Part shown: positions 25,886 through 35,236 of the stretch, piece after piece
Numbering within the stretch: position 1 is the stretch's first letter
How the letters are laid out: each line of letters begins with the position of its first letter
Source of the DNA: Larkinella terrae
GTDB lineage: Bacteria; Bacteroidota; Bacteroidia; Cytophagales; Spirosomataceae
Direction: 5' to 3'
DNA: 64,000 nt
Assembly (NCBI RefSeq): GCF_009668025.1
Contig: NZ_WJXZ01000014.1
Span: forward strand, 1,074,448 to 1,138,447
The notes under the pieces: model-generated
What the model was told of the DNA's origin: nothing
Database searches by the model: none
The model's input: the letters and a program-made list of their open reading frames with translations, nothing else
Translations under genes and position numbers: made by a program

Positions 25886-27085
25886 ATGAAATGTTTGCGT
25901 GTGGGCGGTTTGCAATTCCTGATGCTGAGTGCGGTTTTACTGGTTCTCAGTGCCTGCGGTCCGGATCGCGATTCGCGGAAGAAAAAAGTCGAAAAAGTCT
26001 CCGAATCCATTGCGGTACTGGGCGCGTTGCCTGCATCGGCCATCGACCCACCGGATAACCCGACGAGCGCGAAAAAAGTGGAACTGGGGCGGTTTCTGTT
26101 TTACGATCCGATCCTGTCCGGAAACCGGGATGTCGCCTGCGGCACCTGCCACCAGCCGGAATTCAACTACGCCGAATTTCTGGAAACCTCCATTGGCGTC
26201 AACGGCAGCGGCCGGGACAGCAAAAGGCAGTTTCTGACGCCCAACACCATTCCATTCGTCAAACGAAATTCCCAATCCGTCCTGAATGCGGCTTTTAACG
26301 GACTGACGAACCACGGCCCCTACAACCCGGTGCTGGCCCCCATGTTCTGGGATTCGCGGGCCAAGGGGCTGGAAGAACAGGCGCTGATGCCGATCAAAAC
26401 CCTGGAAGAAATGCGGGGACACGCCTTTTCCGAAGAAACCATTATCGACGAAATCATTGCCCGAATCCAGAAAATTCCCGAATACCAGACGCGGTTTGCC
26501 GAAGCGTTTACGGGCGAACCGAATCCCGTACACGCCAAAAACCTGGCCCGGGCGCTAGCGGCTTACGAACGAACCCTGATTGCAACCAACACCCGGTTTG
26601 ACCAGTATATGCGGGGTGACAGCAACGCCCTGTCGGTGAGTGAAAAAGACGGTATGAATCTATTCCTGCGGACTGGCTGCGCTAAATGCCATAACGGACC
26701 CATGCTTTCGGATTTTAAACTGCATACGCTGGGCGTACCGGATACCCAAAACCGGAAGGAATCGGATACGGGCGTCAACAACACCTACGCTTTCCGGACG
26801 CCGTCGCTGCGGAACCTGCGGTATACGGCGCCGTATATGCACAGCGGAAAATTCACGACGCTGGATCAGGTGATGTTCTTTTACGAAGACCTTGCGGGCG
26901 GAAAAATTGAAAATCCGCACGTCACCGCCAGCCAGATAGACACTTTAGCGACCCAGATGAACCTGAAATTCCGGGATATTTCCGGCATCGTGGAGTTCCT
27001 GAACACGCTCAACGACGATGGTTTTGACAAAACGGTTCCGAACCGCGTCCCCAGCGGTTTGAAAGTATCGGGGAATTTGAATTGA
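25886..27085 (+). CDS. Di-haem cytochrome c peroxidase family lipoprotein
   Basis: A 399-residue bacterial cytochrome c peroxidase/MauG-type protein. The lipobox LVLSAC24 anchors it to a membrane facing the periplasm. Haem motifs are CGTCH (in DVACGTCHQPEFNYAEF) and CAKCH (in GCAKCHNGPMLSDFKLHTLGVP). Family landmarks include KVELGRFLFYDPILSGN, NTIPFVKRNSQSVLNAAFNG, FWDSRAKGLEEQALMPI and FRTPSLRNLRYTAPYMHSGKF. Such enzymes reduce hydrogen peroxide with cytochrome c electrons or oxidise other substrates. A GTG nine bases earlier (25877) is a weaker start. It is probably monocistronic. Confidence 0.93.
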   Translation: MKCLRVGGLQFLMLSAVLLVLSACGPDRDSRKKKVEKVSESIAVLGALPASAIDPPDNPTSAKKVELGRFLFYDPILSGNRDVACGTCHQPEFNYAEFLETSIGVNGSGRDSKRQFLTPNTIPFVKRNSQSVLNAAFNGLTNHGPYNPVLAPMFWDSRAKGLEEQALMPIKTLEEMRGHAFSEETIIDEIIARIQKIPEYQTRFAEAFTGEPNPVHAKNLARALAAYERTLIATNTRFDQYMRGDSNALSVSEKDGMNLFLRTGCAKCHNGPMLSDFKLHTLGVPDTQNRKESDTGVNNTYAFRTPSLRNLRYTAPYMHSGKFTTLDQVMFFYEDLAGGKIENPHVTASQIDTLATQMNLKFRDISGIVEFLNTLNDDGFDKTVPNRVPSGLKVSGNLN

Positions 27086-27127
27086 CCCTTCCAAACCGCT
27101 GACCGGTTTTAGCGAAAACCGCCCCGA

Positions 27128-29041
27128 TTACTTCAACGTTTCCTCCAGCCACTTGAAAAATTCCCGCTGCCAGACCAGGGCGTTCTGGGCGCTCAACACC
27201 CAGTGGTTTTCGTCGGGCAGGTAGAGCAGTTTGCTTTTGATACCCCGCAACTGTGCGGCCTGAAAAGCCTGCAGACCCTGTTCGATCGGAACGCGGTAAT
27301 CGCGGCCGCCCTGAATGATGAAAATCGGCGTGTCCCACTTGTCCACAAAATTGCTCGGCGACTGGCTGAAGGAGCGCTGGGCCGCCGGATTTTTCTTGTC
27401 CCAATACGGCCCGCCGAGGTCCCAGTTCACGAAAAACACCTCTTCGGTGGTGCCGTACATGCTTTTGAAATCAAAAACGCCGTCGTGCGAAATGAAGGTT
27501 TTGAACCGTTTGTTGTGAACTCCGGCCAGCGCATAAACCGAAAAACCGCCAAAGCTGGGACCCACGCAACCGCGCCGGTTTTTGTCGACATAGGGTTCTT
27601 TGGAAATGTCGTCGATCGCGCTCAGGTAGTCGTTGATGACCTGCCCGCCCCAGTCCTTGCTGACCTGTTCGTTCCATTTGGTGCCGTGCCCCGGCATGCC
27701 CCGGCGGTTCGGCGCGACGACGATGTAGCCCTGCGACGCCATCAGCTGAAAATTCCAGCGGTACGAATACATCTGGGTGAGCGCCGATTGCGGCCCGCCC
27801 TGGCAGTACAACAGCGTCGGGTACTTTTTGGAAACGTCGAAACCGGGCGGATAAATCACCCAGACGAGCATCTTCTGGTTGTCGGTGGTGGTCACAAACC
27901 GGCGCTCGGTTTTACAGATTCCGGTGGTTTTCAGCGCTTCGTCGTTCACGTGCGTCAACTGCTTCATCGAACCGTTGCCCAGATCGACCGTGTAGAGCTC
28001 CGACGGGTGGTTCATGTCGTTGCGGGCCACCACCAGCGTGTTACCCGACTGGCCAACAATCGCAGTAATGTCAAAATCGCCTTTGGTGATCTGCGTAATA
28101 ACAGGCATCATTTTGGTCAGCCCCGGATACGTCACCTTAAACAGCTGAATTGTGCCGTCGATGGGCGCATTGAAAAAGAGCGAACTGCCGTCCTGGCTCC
28201 ATTTAAAACCGGAAACGTGGATGTCGTCGCGTTGCTGCGTCAGGTTCAGTTTGGTGGTTCCGATCGAAACGATAAGGTCTTGTTTGTCAGCTTCGTAGCC
28301 GTCGCGTTTCATTTGCAGCCAGGCGAGTTGGCCCTTGGCGTTGTACTCCGGATTGACGTCGTAGCCTTTATTGTCTTCCGTCAGGTTTCGAGTCGTTCCG
28401 GTCGTGATGTCGTATTCGAACAGATCGGTGTTGGTACTGACCGCGTAATCCGTACCGGTTTTTTTCTTCGTGACGTAAACAATGTGTTTGCCGTCGGGAT
28501 TCCAGATAAAATCCTCGTCGCCCCCGAACGGTTTTTGCGGGCAGTCAAACTTCTCGCCCGGCATGAGGTCTTTGGGCGTACCGGCTTTGCCGTTGGTCAG
28601 CGGAGCCACGAAAACGTGGTCATATTTGCCGTCTTCCCAGGTGTCCCAATGGCGGTAATTCAGCGAAGTATAGACGTAGGCATTTGATTTCTTCAGATCG
28701 GGATATTTTTCAACACCGGTAATATCCTCCAGTTTGACGGCTTCGCTGCTGATGATGTGCTTGCCGTCCGACGAGATTTTCGAATTCACCAGCAAACTGT
28801 CCGCATGGGGGATTTCGACGGCGTTTCCGCCCGCCAGCGGAATTTTGTAGGTTTTTCGGGCGCTTTTATTTTCTTCCGCATTGGGCGTGCTGACGGCGTA
28901 AACCACAAACTGTTTGTCCCTGGAAAGGCCCAGCCCCGACACCCGTCCCCACTTCCAGAGCTGTTCGGGTGAGAGCGGTTTTTGGGCTATCGAAGCCAGC
29001 GAGAGGAGCAGCATACTGCCCAGCAATCCAATTTTTTTCAT
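27128..29041 (-). CDS. S9-family prolyl oligopeptidase-like peptidase, secreted
   Basis: The 637-residue enzyme starts at the ATG at 29041, whose product opens with a signal peptide (MKKIGLLGSMLLLSLASIAQ); the frame is open further upstream but that part has no coding character. The N-terminal two thirds is a beta-propeller with WDF40-like repeats (FDITAIVGQSGNTLVVARND). The C-terminal hydrolase domain has the nucleophile Ser496 in GPSFGGF, an Asp in QGGRDYRVP and a His in DENHW. This is the DPP-IV/acylaminoacyl peptidase branch of family S9, acting on peptides in the periplasm. It converges with the peroxidase gene. Confidence 0.92.
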   Translation of the reverse strand: MKKIGLLGSMLLLSLASIAQKPLSPEQLWKWGRVSGLGLSRDKQFVVYAVSTPNAEENKSARKTYKIPLAGGNAVEIPHADSLLVNSKISSDGKHIISSEAVKLEDITGVEKYPDLKKSNAYVYTSLNYRHWDTWEDGKYDHVFVAPLTNGKAGTPKDLMPGEKFDCPQKPFGGDEDFIWNPDGKHIVYVTKKKTGTDYAVSTNTDLFEYDITTGTTRNLTEDNKGYDVNPEYNAKGQLAWLQMKRDGYEADKQDLIVSIGTTKLNLTQQRDDIHVSGFKWSQDGSSLFFNAPIDGTIQLFKVTYPGLTKMMPVITQITKGDFDITAIVGQSGNTLVVARNDMNHPSELYTVDLGNGSMKQLTHVNDEALKTTGICKTERRFVTTTDNQKMLVWVIYPPGFDVSKKYPTLLYCQGGPQSALTQMYSYRWNFQLMASQGYIVVAPNRRGMPGHGTKWNEQVSKDWGGQVINDYLSAIDDISKEPYVDKNRRGCVGPSFGGFSVYALAGVHNKRFKTFISHDGVFDFKSMYGTTEEVFFVNWDLGGPYWDKKNPAAQRSFSQSPSNFVDKWDTPIFIIQGGRDYRVPIEQGLQAFQAAQLRGIKSKLLYLPDENHWVLSAQNALVWQREFFKWLEETLK

Positions 29042-29338
29042 GAGAATCCGGAAGAAGAATGAAGCGTTTTCAACTTCAAACATACGGATAATCCGCGATT
29101 TTTGGACGGCAATGCGTCTACCGGCTGCGGAGAGCTGCCGTTTGTCGTTCAGCGTCAAAATGGTGAGCGGGCGGGGCGGAAAAACAAATCTTGATTTGTT
29201 GTATATGCAATTAAAAACAAGCCTTATGTTTACGGATCGTTTTATGGGATAAGCGGCCGGGATTTCGTATTTTTGGTAATGGATTCCGGTTTTCCCTGAC
29301 CCCACGAAGCGGTTTTTAAGTACAATATTTTACTCCGC

Positions 29339-30556
29339 ATGAAACGGTTTTCAGGATTGTTTTTCTTCGTGCTTTCAGGGATAAACGGGGCGTTTGCGCA
29401 GGGTTATCAACAGATTAAAGGGCAGGTGACCGATCATTCGACCGGAAAACCGGTCGGGTTCGCTTACGTCAGTATCTCCGGCAAAGCCTGGGGGACGCTG
29501 GCCAATGCGGAGGGGCGGTTTTTGCTGAAATACCCGAAAATTGATGCGCAGAAAGAAATGGAGGTTTCGGCCGCCGGTTTTCAGAATGGAGTCGTCGCGT
29601 TGCGGGAGTTGAAACCGGTCGATTCAGCGGCAGTGAGTCTGGAACCCGTCGTTCGGCCGGAGTTGCCGGTTTCGTTTCGGCGGCAAACCGATGCCCGGCT
29701 GCTGGTTTTTTCGGCTCTGAAGTCCATTCCGGCCAATTTTCAGGCGACGCCGACCGTGTTGACCGGTTTTTACCGTGAAACACTTTCCACCGATACGGCC
29801 TGCTGGTATGTGCGGGAAGCAACGTTGAAAGCCGAAAAATTGCCCAACGTGCCAACGGAACTGCCGGAAAAGGTGAAACTGGTGAAAGGTCGGCAGTTGG
29901 CCCGCCATCCGCTGCCGAAGATGCTGGAAGGATACGCGTTTCCGAACGGAGCCGCCATCGTGACCCGCAGCATGGAGTTGGGCCCACCGGATTATTTCGA
30001 CGGCGACAATCTGAACGACTATGCGTTTCGGCTGGATTCGCTTCTGACCGGCTGCGACAATCGGCTGGCCTACCGGCTGACCTTTGAACCGGCGAGTGGT
30101 CGGCGGGTTCGGGCGGCCCGGAAAGGAGAGATCCTGATCGATACGGCGAGTCGGGCAATAGTACGGATTGCGTATGAATTTACGCCGGAGGCTGCCGGTG
30201 AGGTGTTGAAAACCAACCTGAAATCGGTGTTTGACAACCTGACCGGACGCGCCAAAAAGGAGGTCAAGCGGGTTGCCAGCCACACCCATTACCGCCAGTT
30301 CAAAGGGAAATGGTATTTGCAGGATTCGCGCCTGGTGCTGGAAACACAGTTTACGTTTGCCAATTTATCACCGACGACGGCGTCGATCCACCTGCATTTC
30401 GGGACTACCGAATACGCCAAATCCAACGGACAGGTCGTGGCAGAAACCGAGGTGCTGTTGACAACGGAAAATCTGCCGAAGCAGCGGGTGCCTTATGATG
30501 ACCGCTACTGGGGCACTGCCAACACGATTCCGGCAACGGCAGATGAAAAGCCCTGA
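29339..30556 (+). CDS. Exported protein with carboxypeptidase-like regulatory domain
   Basis: The 405-residue product has a signal peptide (MKRFSGLFFFVLSGINGAFAQ). A CarboxypepD_reg-like beta-sandwich follows (IKGQVTDHSTGKPVGFAYVSISGKAWGTLANAEGRFLLKYP). A second domain starts near ARLLVFSALKSIPANFQATPTVLTGFYRETL. That second block also occurs in the N-terminal half of the M1 peptidase fusion at 42602-45556 (REAVAAIPRNYDTTSVQMTAFYRED). Such proteins are surface or periplasmic and often lie near TonB receptors; molecular function is unknown. The stop codon TGA lies inside a repeat element. Confidence 0.75.
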   Translation: MKRFSGLFFFVLSGINGAFAQGYQQIKGQVTDHSTGKPVGFAYVSISGKAWGTLANAEGRFLLKYPKIDAQKEMEVSAAGFQNGVVALRELKPVDSAAVSLEPVVRPELPVSFRRQTDARLLVFSALKSIPANFQATPTVLTGFYRETLSTDTACWYVREATLKAEKLPNVPTELPEKVKLVKGRQLARHPLPKMLEGYAFPNGAAIVTRSMELGPPDYFDGDNLNDYAFRLDSLLTGCDNRLAYRLTFEPASGRRVRAARKGEILIDTASRAIVRIAYEFTPEAAGEVLKTNLKSVFDNLTGRAKKEVKRVASHTHYRQFKGKWYLQDSRLVLETQFTFANLSPTTASIHLHFGTTEYAKSNGQVVAETEVLLTTENLPKQRVPYDDRYWGTANTIPATADEKP

Positions 30557-30653
30557 CAGCGGTCGGAGGCCCTGTCAGCGGCTGTTGTTACCTGCTATTC
30601 AATAATTCTCAACAAATTTTTGCCGCTGACAGGGCCTTTGGCCGCTGTCAGGG
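30551..30653. repeat. Inverted repeat of the CCCTGACAGCGG family
   Basis: Arms 30551-30582 and 30622-30653 match as inverted copies except for four central positions. Each arm contains CCCTGACAGCGG followed by CCCTGTCAGCGG or its complement. The left arm supplies the last codon and stop codon of the upstream gene; the right arm ends 11 bases before the recQ start. The same 12-mer makes up the larger array at 40935-41145. Confidence 0.88.
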
Positions 30654-30664
30654 CGGATGATAAA

Positions 30665-32797
30665 ATGAACGAAACAGAGATACTGCAACCGGTTGATTTT
30701 CTGAAGCAATACTACGGTTACGACCGGTTTCGGCCCATGCAGGAAACCGTCATCCGGACGCTGCTCGACGGCCGCGATTCACTCGTGCTGATGCCGACGG
30801 GTGGGGGTAAGTCGGTTTGCTTTCAGATTCCGGCGCTGATGAAACCGGGCGTTTGCATCGTGGTTTCGCCCCTGATTGCGTTGATGAAGGACCAGGTGGA
30901 AGCGCTCTTGCTGAACGGCATTCCGGCAGCTTATTTGAACAGTACGCAGGGCAGCCGCGAACAGCGCGAAATCGAGCAGGATTGCCAGGCCGGTCGGTTG
31001 AAACTGCTGTATGTTTCGCCCGAAAAACTGATGTCGGAGTCGTTTTTTGTGTTTCTCAAAACCTTGCAGATCAGCTTTTTTGCCGTCGATGAAGCGCACT
31101 GTATCTCGTCCTGGGGCCACGATTTCCGGCCGGAATACACGCAGTTGAGCATGCTGAAAACGCAGTTTGCGGACGTGCCGGTGGTGGCCCTGACCGCAAC
31201 CGCCGACAAACTGACGCGTCAGGATATTGTCAGTCAACTCAATCTGCACGATCCGGCGGTTTTTGTGGCTTCGTTCAATCGCCCGAATCTGAGTCTGAAA
31301 GTGTTGCCCGGCCTCAAACGGATTCAGCAGATCGAGCGGTTTCTGGCCCTGCAACCCGACAATTCGGGGATTATCTACTGCCAGAGCCGCAAATCGACGG
31401 AAAGTCTGGCGGCTAAACTGCAGGAAAAAGGCTACCGCGCCGGTTTTTACCACGCCGGAATGAGCGCCGAAAGCCGCGCGCAGGCGCAGGAAGAATTTGT
31501 CCGCGACGACATTCGGATCATCTGTGCCACCATTGCCTTCGGGATGGGGATCGACAAATCGAACGTCCGCTGGGTGATTCATTACAACATGCCCAAGAAT
31601 CTGGAAAGTTTTTACCAGGAAATCGGGCGGGCGGGGCGCGACGGTTCGGCCGCCGATACGGTTTTGTTTTACAGCTTTGCCGACGTGGCAAGCTGGAAGG
31701 AGATGCTGGCCGAAAATGCCCCGGCGAATCTGGGCCTGCAAATGGCGAAGCTGGAGCGGATTCAGCAGTACGCCGAAGCGCATTCGTGCCGGCGGCAGAT
31801 TCTGCTTAGTTATTTTTCGGAAGAACTGACGGAACCCTGCGGCAACTGCGACGTTTGCCAGAGTCCGCGGGTGATGTTCGACGGAACGGTTCTGGCCCAG
31901 AAAGCCCTTTCGGCCATCGTGCGATTGAAAGAACAGGTGCCGCTCAATACGCTGATCGACGTGCTGCGCGGGTCGCGTAATCAGACAGTAATGCAGAATA
32001 ATTACCACCTGATCAAAACCTACGGCGCGGGCAGCGACCTGAAGTTTGACGAATGGCGGAGTTACGTCCAGCAACTGATCAATATCGGCGTCATTGAAAT
32101 TGCCTACAACGACCATTACGCCCTGCGACGCGGCATCCTGGCCGATGCGGTTTTGTTTCAGGACCGGAAAATTCAGCTGATCAAACCGGAGGATGCTGCC
32201 CAATTGAAAGCCGAGCAGAAACCGAAAACCAAAACCGAGTCGGTGCGTGACGACCTGTTCGAGCGGCTGCGGGTGTTGCGGAAACAACTGGCCGACGAAC
32301 AGAATGTACCGCCGTATGTGGTTTTTACGGATTCGACGCTGGAAGAGATGAGCCGGGCGCGGCCCACAACGCCCGAAGCGTTCCGCAGCATCAGCGGGGT
32401 GGGCGAGCGGAAATTGCAATTATTCGGGAAACGATTCATGGAAGAGATTGCCACTTTTCTGACTGGTCAGGCGCGCGAAGGCACGAATCTGAAAGGTGCC
32501 ACGCATTTGCTGACGTATGAAATGTACCAGCGCGGCAGCACCATTGACGAAATTGCCGAGGAACGGAAGCTGTCGTCTTCGACCATTGCGATGCATTTGA
32601 TTTACCTGGCGGGCAACGGCTACGAGGTCGATCTGGCCGCGCTCGTCGACACCTCCGAACGGCTTGACATTGAGCGCGCAATTGCCCGGGTTGGCGTTGA
32701 TAACAATGCCTTAAAGCCAGTTTTTGACGCCCTCAACGGCCGGTATGATTACACCAAAATCCGAATTGTAGCCGCCCTTTTGGGACGGATTCTCTGA
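30665..32797 (+). CDS. recQ: ATP-dependent DNA helicase RecQ
   Basis: A 710-residue RecQ helicase. Walker A is MPTGGGKS (residues 43-50) and motif II is DEAH in AVDEAHCISSWGHDF. Motif VI is QEIGRAGRDG. The RecQ zinc-binding Cys set is in CRRQILLSYF and CGNCDVC. Winged-helix (RQC), HRDC (SISGVGERKLQLFGKRF) and a C-terminal helix-turn-helix extension (GSTIDEIAEERKLSSSTIAMHLI) follow. It unwinds recombination and stalled-fork intermediates. The frame opens at a TTG within the upstream repeat, but the ATG at 30665 is the natural start. Confidence 0.96.
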   Translation: MNETEILQPVDFLKQYYGYDRFRPMQETVIRTLLDGRDSLVLMPTGGGKSVCFQIPALMKPGVCIVVSPLIALMKDQVEALLLNGIPAAYLNSTQGSREQREIEQDCQAGRLKLLYVSPEKLMSESFFVFLKTLQISFFAVDEAHCISSWGHDFRPEYTQLSMLKTQFADVPVVALTATADKLTRQDIVSQLNLHDPAVFVASFNRPNLSLKVLPGLKRIQQIERFLALQPDNSGIIYCQSRKSTESLAAKLQEKGYRAGFYHAGMSAESRAQAQEEFVRDDIRIICATIAFGMGIDKSNVRWVIHYNMPKNLESFYQEIGRAGRDGSAADTVLFYSFADVASWKEMLAENAPANLGLQMAKLERIQQYAEAHSCRRQILLSYFSEELTEPCGNCDVCQSPRVMFDGTVLAQKALSAIVRLKEQVPLNTLIDVLRGSRNQTVMQNNYHLIKTYGAGSDLKFDEWRSYVQQLINIGVIEIAYNDHYALRRGILADAVLFQDRKIQLIKPEDAAQLKAEQKPKTKTESVRDDLFERLRVLRKQLADEQNVPPYVVFTDSTLEEMSRARPTTPEAFRSISGVGERKLQLFGKRFMEEIATFLTGQAREGTNLKGATHLLTYEMYQRGSTIDEIAEERKLSSSTIAMHLIYLAGNGYEVDLAALVDTSERLDIERAIARVGVDNNALKPVFDALNGRYDYTKIRIVAALLGRIL

Positions 32798-32944
32798 GTG
32801 GTCTATGGCGTTAGTAGAATTGCCGTTTAGTAATTTTACCAGAACGGAAATTTGGTAAAGTCCAGAAAATCAATTAGCTTCGTAGAATTGACTTTTTATT
32901 AAACCGTGACCGTCGTGTTGACGTAAACAACAACTAAGTCTGTT

Positions 32945-34027
32945 TTGATAAAAGAAGCTAGTATTTTTCTGATCCTGTCAACGCTCAAACCGATCGGTTT
33001 AGCGACAGCGAAAGACGTAAAATCAAGGGAGTTTACGTCGTATTCCAACGGCACCGTCAGTGTGATGTTACCGGGAACCGCAACAATCCAAAGTTTACAG
33101 CCGGTCCAATTTTGCGGGGAGTTTGTCCCCCTCAGACAATCTAATGTTACCCGTCGCTGGGTAACGGTTTTACTACAACAATCCCGGCACCGGGATTATC
33201 TGCTCCGGCTCCGGAAACGGGCGGTTAAATTTTTTCCGGTCATTGAACCGGTTCTGGCGAGTTACAACATTCCCAGAGATTTCAAGTACCTGCCACTGGT
33301 CGAAAGCGACCTGTCGGGTACGAGCACATCCCCGAAGGGCGCCGGTGGTTACTGGCAATTGATGCCCCAAACCGCCCGCGATTTCGGTCTGGTTGTCAGA
33401 CCCGGAAATGATGAGCGGAGAGACCTGTACAAATCGACGGTGGCCGCCTGCCGCTACCTGCAGGAATTGCACCGCGAGCTGGGCTCGTGGACGCTGGTGG
33501 CCGCGGCTTACAACAGCGGGGTTACCCACGTCCAAAACCGCATCGATCAGCAGGGCATTCGGAGTTATTATAACCTGCGGCTCCACCGCGAAACCAGCAC
33601 GTATTTATACCGCGTTCTGGCTTATAAGGAGTTGCTGACCCGCCCGCGCATGTACAGTGATATGCTGTCGCCTGCGGTGCTGGCCGACCTGACCCGCCCG
33701 CTGCCGGGCGAACGGTTTCAGCCGGGAGTTCTGCCGTTTACCCATTCAACCGGTGAACCCGGTGTAGAACCGGAGCCTACCTGGGGACCACGCAGCCGGA
33801 ATTTTCTGGAGGAAACCCTGGCGCAGATCGTCGGGGATACGGACGAAAACAGCGGAGCGTCGGATGCCGGTTCGGCCTCGATGACCTCATCGCCCGGCCA
33901 AACACCTGCCGCCATGGCCGGATTGGTTGGTCTGCGGGTGCTGCGGTTTCGCCGGACGCGGTTGTGGCAGGTTTTTCTGGCCGCCAAACGCAAGATTCAG
34001 CCCCTGTTCGACTGGGACTGGGTGTAG
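32945..34027 (+). CDS. Lytic transglycosylase (SLT domain), exported
   Basis: A 360-residue peptidoglycan-cleaving enzyme homologue. The goose-lysozyme-like SLT core reads IPRDFKYLPLVESDLSGTSTSPKGAGGYWQLMP, with Glu of LVES as the catalytic acid, then RDLYKSTVAACRYLQELHRELGSWTLVAAAYNSG. No ATG precedes the conserved FCGEFVPL segment in frame; a TTG at 32945 gives a signal-peptide-like start (IKEASIFLILSTLKPIGLA), so TTG initiation is likely. The C-terminal third is Pro/Ser-rich and low in structure. A paralogue with the same FCGE block lies at 59698-60954. A strong terminator follows. Confidence 0.88.
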   Translation: MIKEASIFLILSTLKPIGLATAKDVKSREFTSYSNGTVSVMLPGTATIQSLQPVQFCGEFVPLRQSNVTRRWVTVLLQQSRHRDYLLRLRKRAVKFFPVIEPVLASYNIPRDFKYLPLVESDLSGTSTSPKGAGGYWQLMPQTARDFGLVVRPGNDERRDLYKSTVAACRYLQELHRELGSWTLVAAAYNSGVTHVQNRIDQQGIRSYYNLRLHRETSTYLYRVLAYKELLTRPRMYSDMLSPAVLADLTRPLPGERFQPGVLPFTHSTGEPGVEPEPTWGPRSRNFLEETLAQIVGDTDENSGASDAGSASMTSSPGQTPAAMAGLVGLRVLRFRRTRLWQVFLAAKRKIQPLFDWDWV

Positions 34028-34041
34028 GATCAATCCAGATC

Positions 34042-34075
34042 ATAAAAAAGGGGACGCTTGCGTCCCCTTTTTTAT
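34042..34075. terminator. Strong bidirectional rho-independent terminator
   Basis: A 16-bp perfect stem (34042-34057 with 34060-34075) with GGGGACGC/GCGTCCCC at the top and A6/T6 tracts on each side. It follows the lytic transglycosylase stop codon by 14 bases and can end transcription from either strand; the convergent creatininase-like gene ends at 34195. Confidence 0.92.
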
Positions 34076-34194
34076 GCCCAACTGGTGAGAAAACCGGAGG
34101 TTAAAAGGCGGACTTGAGAATCCGGTTGAATTATTTTCAAGTGCGAAACGAACGCCATTTTCCTGGAAAGCCTGCGCAGACACAGAAGTACAGG

Positions 34195-34959
34195 TTATTC
34201 ATACAAATCCTTCATATCCAGATTCGCCAGTTCCACCAGAAAACCGCTGATTTTCTGCGTCACGTCTTCAAAATACCGCTTGCCTTTTTCTGCCGTGGCC
34301 TGTTTCGGATTACCGATGCCGGTATCTTCCGTCACCTGCGACCATTTGCGCTCGGCCCATGCCCAGCCTTCACGCAGGGCCTGCACTTTCCATTTTTTGG
34401 CCGCTCCGTCACCCGCTTCTTCCAGCGGCAATACCAGATCCGGCCGGAGGTGGAGCAACAGACTGGTTTCCATTTCGTCGGCGTGGTCGCCTTTGGGTTC
34501 GTCGAAGTACTTCGATTTATCCAGCGTATGAAACCACGAGCAGGTTGTCAGTAACATATTCGGGTACTGAACGCCCAGTTCGCGCAGCATAGTTTTGAAA
34601 TCGTTCCCGCCGTGGCTGTTCAGAATCAGGAGTTTGCGAATGCCCTGGCGGTTCAGTACCTCGATGATGTCGTTCAGGATCGCCTTCTGGGTGCTCGGGT
34701 ACAGGTTGATGTCCAGCAAAATATCGGTCTGGCCAGTATTGACGCCGAACGGAATCGTCGGCAACACCATCACCCTGGCACCCTGTTCCCACGCCAGCCG
34801 CGCCGATTCGGCCGCAATCGTGTCCGCTTCGATTACGTCCGTGGCGTAGGGCATGTGGTAATTGTGGGCTTCGGTGGCTCCCCAGGGTAAAATGACCAGA
34901 TCGATGGGTTGGTCGTGGATGTGTTTCCAGTTGGCTTCGGCAAGAATATACGGGCGCAT
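34195..34959 (-). CDS. Creatininase-family amidohydrolase
   Basis: A 254-residue member of the creatininase/MftE family. Metal-binding residues are visible in LPWGATEAHNYHMPYATD, in LNSHGGNDFKTML and in HADEMETS (conserved Glu). Family members cleave cyclic amides such as creatinine or trim peptides, as MftE does, with Zn or Mn. The true substrate is unknown. The frame extends to an ATG at 34995, but that stretch lies in an inverted repeat; the ATG at 34959 (MRPYILAEANWKHI) matches the family's usual opening. No peptide-maturation partners are adjacent. Confidence 0.88.
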   Translation of the reverse strand: MRPYILAEANWKHIHDQPIDLVILPWGATEAHNYHMPYATDVIEADTIAAESARLAWEQGARVMVLPTIPFGVNTGQTDILLDINLYPSTQKAILNDIIEVLNRQGIRKLLILNSHGGNDFKTMLRELGVQYPNMLLTTCSWFHTLDKSKYFDEPKGDHADEMETSLLLHLRPDLVLPLEEAGDGAAKKWKVQALREGWAWAERKWSQVTEDTGIGNPKQATAEKGKRYFEDVTQKISGFLVELANLDMKDLYE

Positions 34960-34965
34960 AGGAAT

Positions 34966-35047
34966 GAGTTGTTTCGCGGAGTTAAGTGGAGTCAAAAAGA
35001 GTTAAGCGGAGCTGTTTATTTCTCAGCTTAACTCCGCGAAATAACTC
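34966..35047. repeat. Intergenic inverted repeat upstream of the creatininase-like gene
   Basis: Arms 34966-34986 and 35027-35047 pair over 21 positions with one G-U pair. Shorter copies of GAGTTAAG(T/C)GGAG lie inside the element, so several alternative hairpins can form. It separates the creatininase start from the stop codon of the small gene upstream on the same strand, and may end that transcript. Confidence 0.8.
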
Positions 35048-35050
35048 TTT

Positions 35051-35236
35051 TTATATCAAAGCCCGATCATCCGGTGGGTAAAAGCGCACCAATTCACCTT
35101 GTTTGTTGCGGGTATACCATTGACCTTCATACCGAAAATAACCTGGACCATTACCCAAAACCGTTTTCTCTGGTTTAGGTAATGGATTGACGGTATGACT
35201 CATATTTTTCCCTGATTTCTTTTTTGTTGGTGGCAT
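35051..35236 (-). CDS. Small hypothetical protein of an overlapping gene pair
   Basis: A 61-residue basic protein (an internal ATG at 35203 would give 50 residues, starting MSHTVNPLPKPEK). The C-terminal half GPGYFRYEGQWYTRNKQGELVRFYP looks like a small beta-rich domain. The gene overlaps the end of its upstream neighbour by 62 bases, or 29 from the second ATG, implying translational coupling. Two tiny overlapping genes of unknown family resemble a toxin-antitoxin arrangement, but no family match supports this. Confidence 0.55.
   Translation of the reverse strand: MPPTKKKSGKNMSHTVNPLPKPEKTVLGNGPGYFRYEGQWYTRNKQGELVRFYPPDDRALI

Noticed and set aside
27203-28687. A 494-codon open frame antisense to the S9 peptidase gene
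   Set aside because: The peptidase on the opposite strand has complete catalytic motifs; the shadow has none.
30779-32419. A 546-codon open frame antisense to recQ
   Set aside because: It mirrors the recQ coding strand, has a composition typical of antisense shadows in GC-moderate genomes, and shows no domain.
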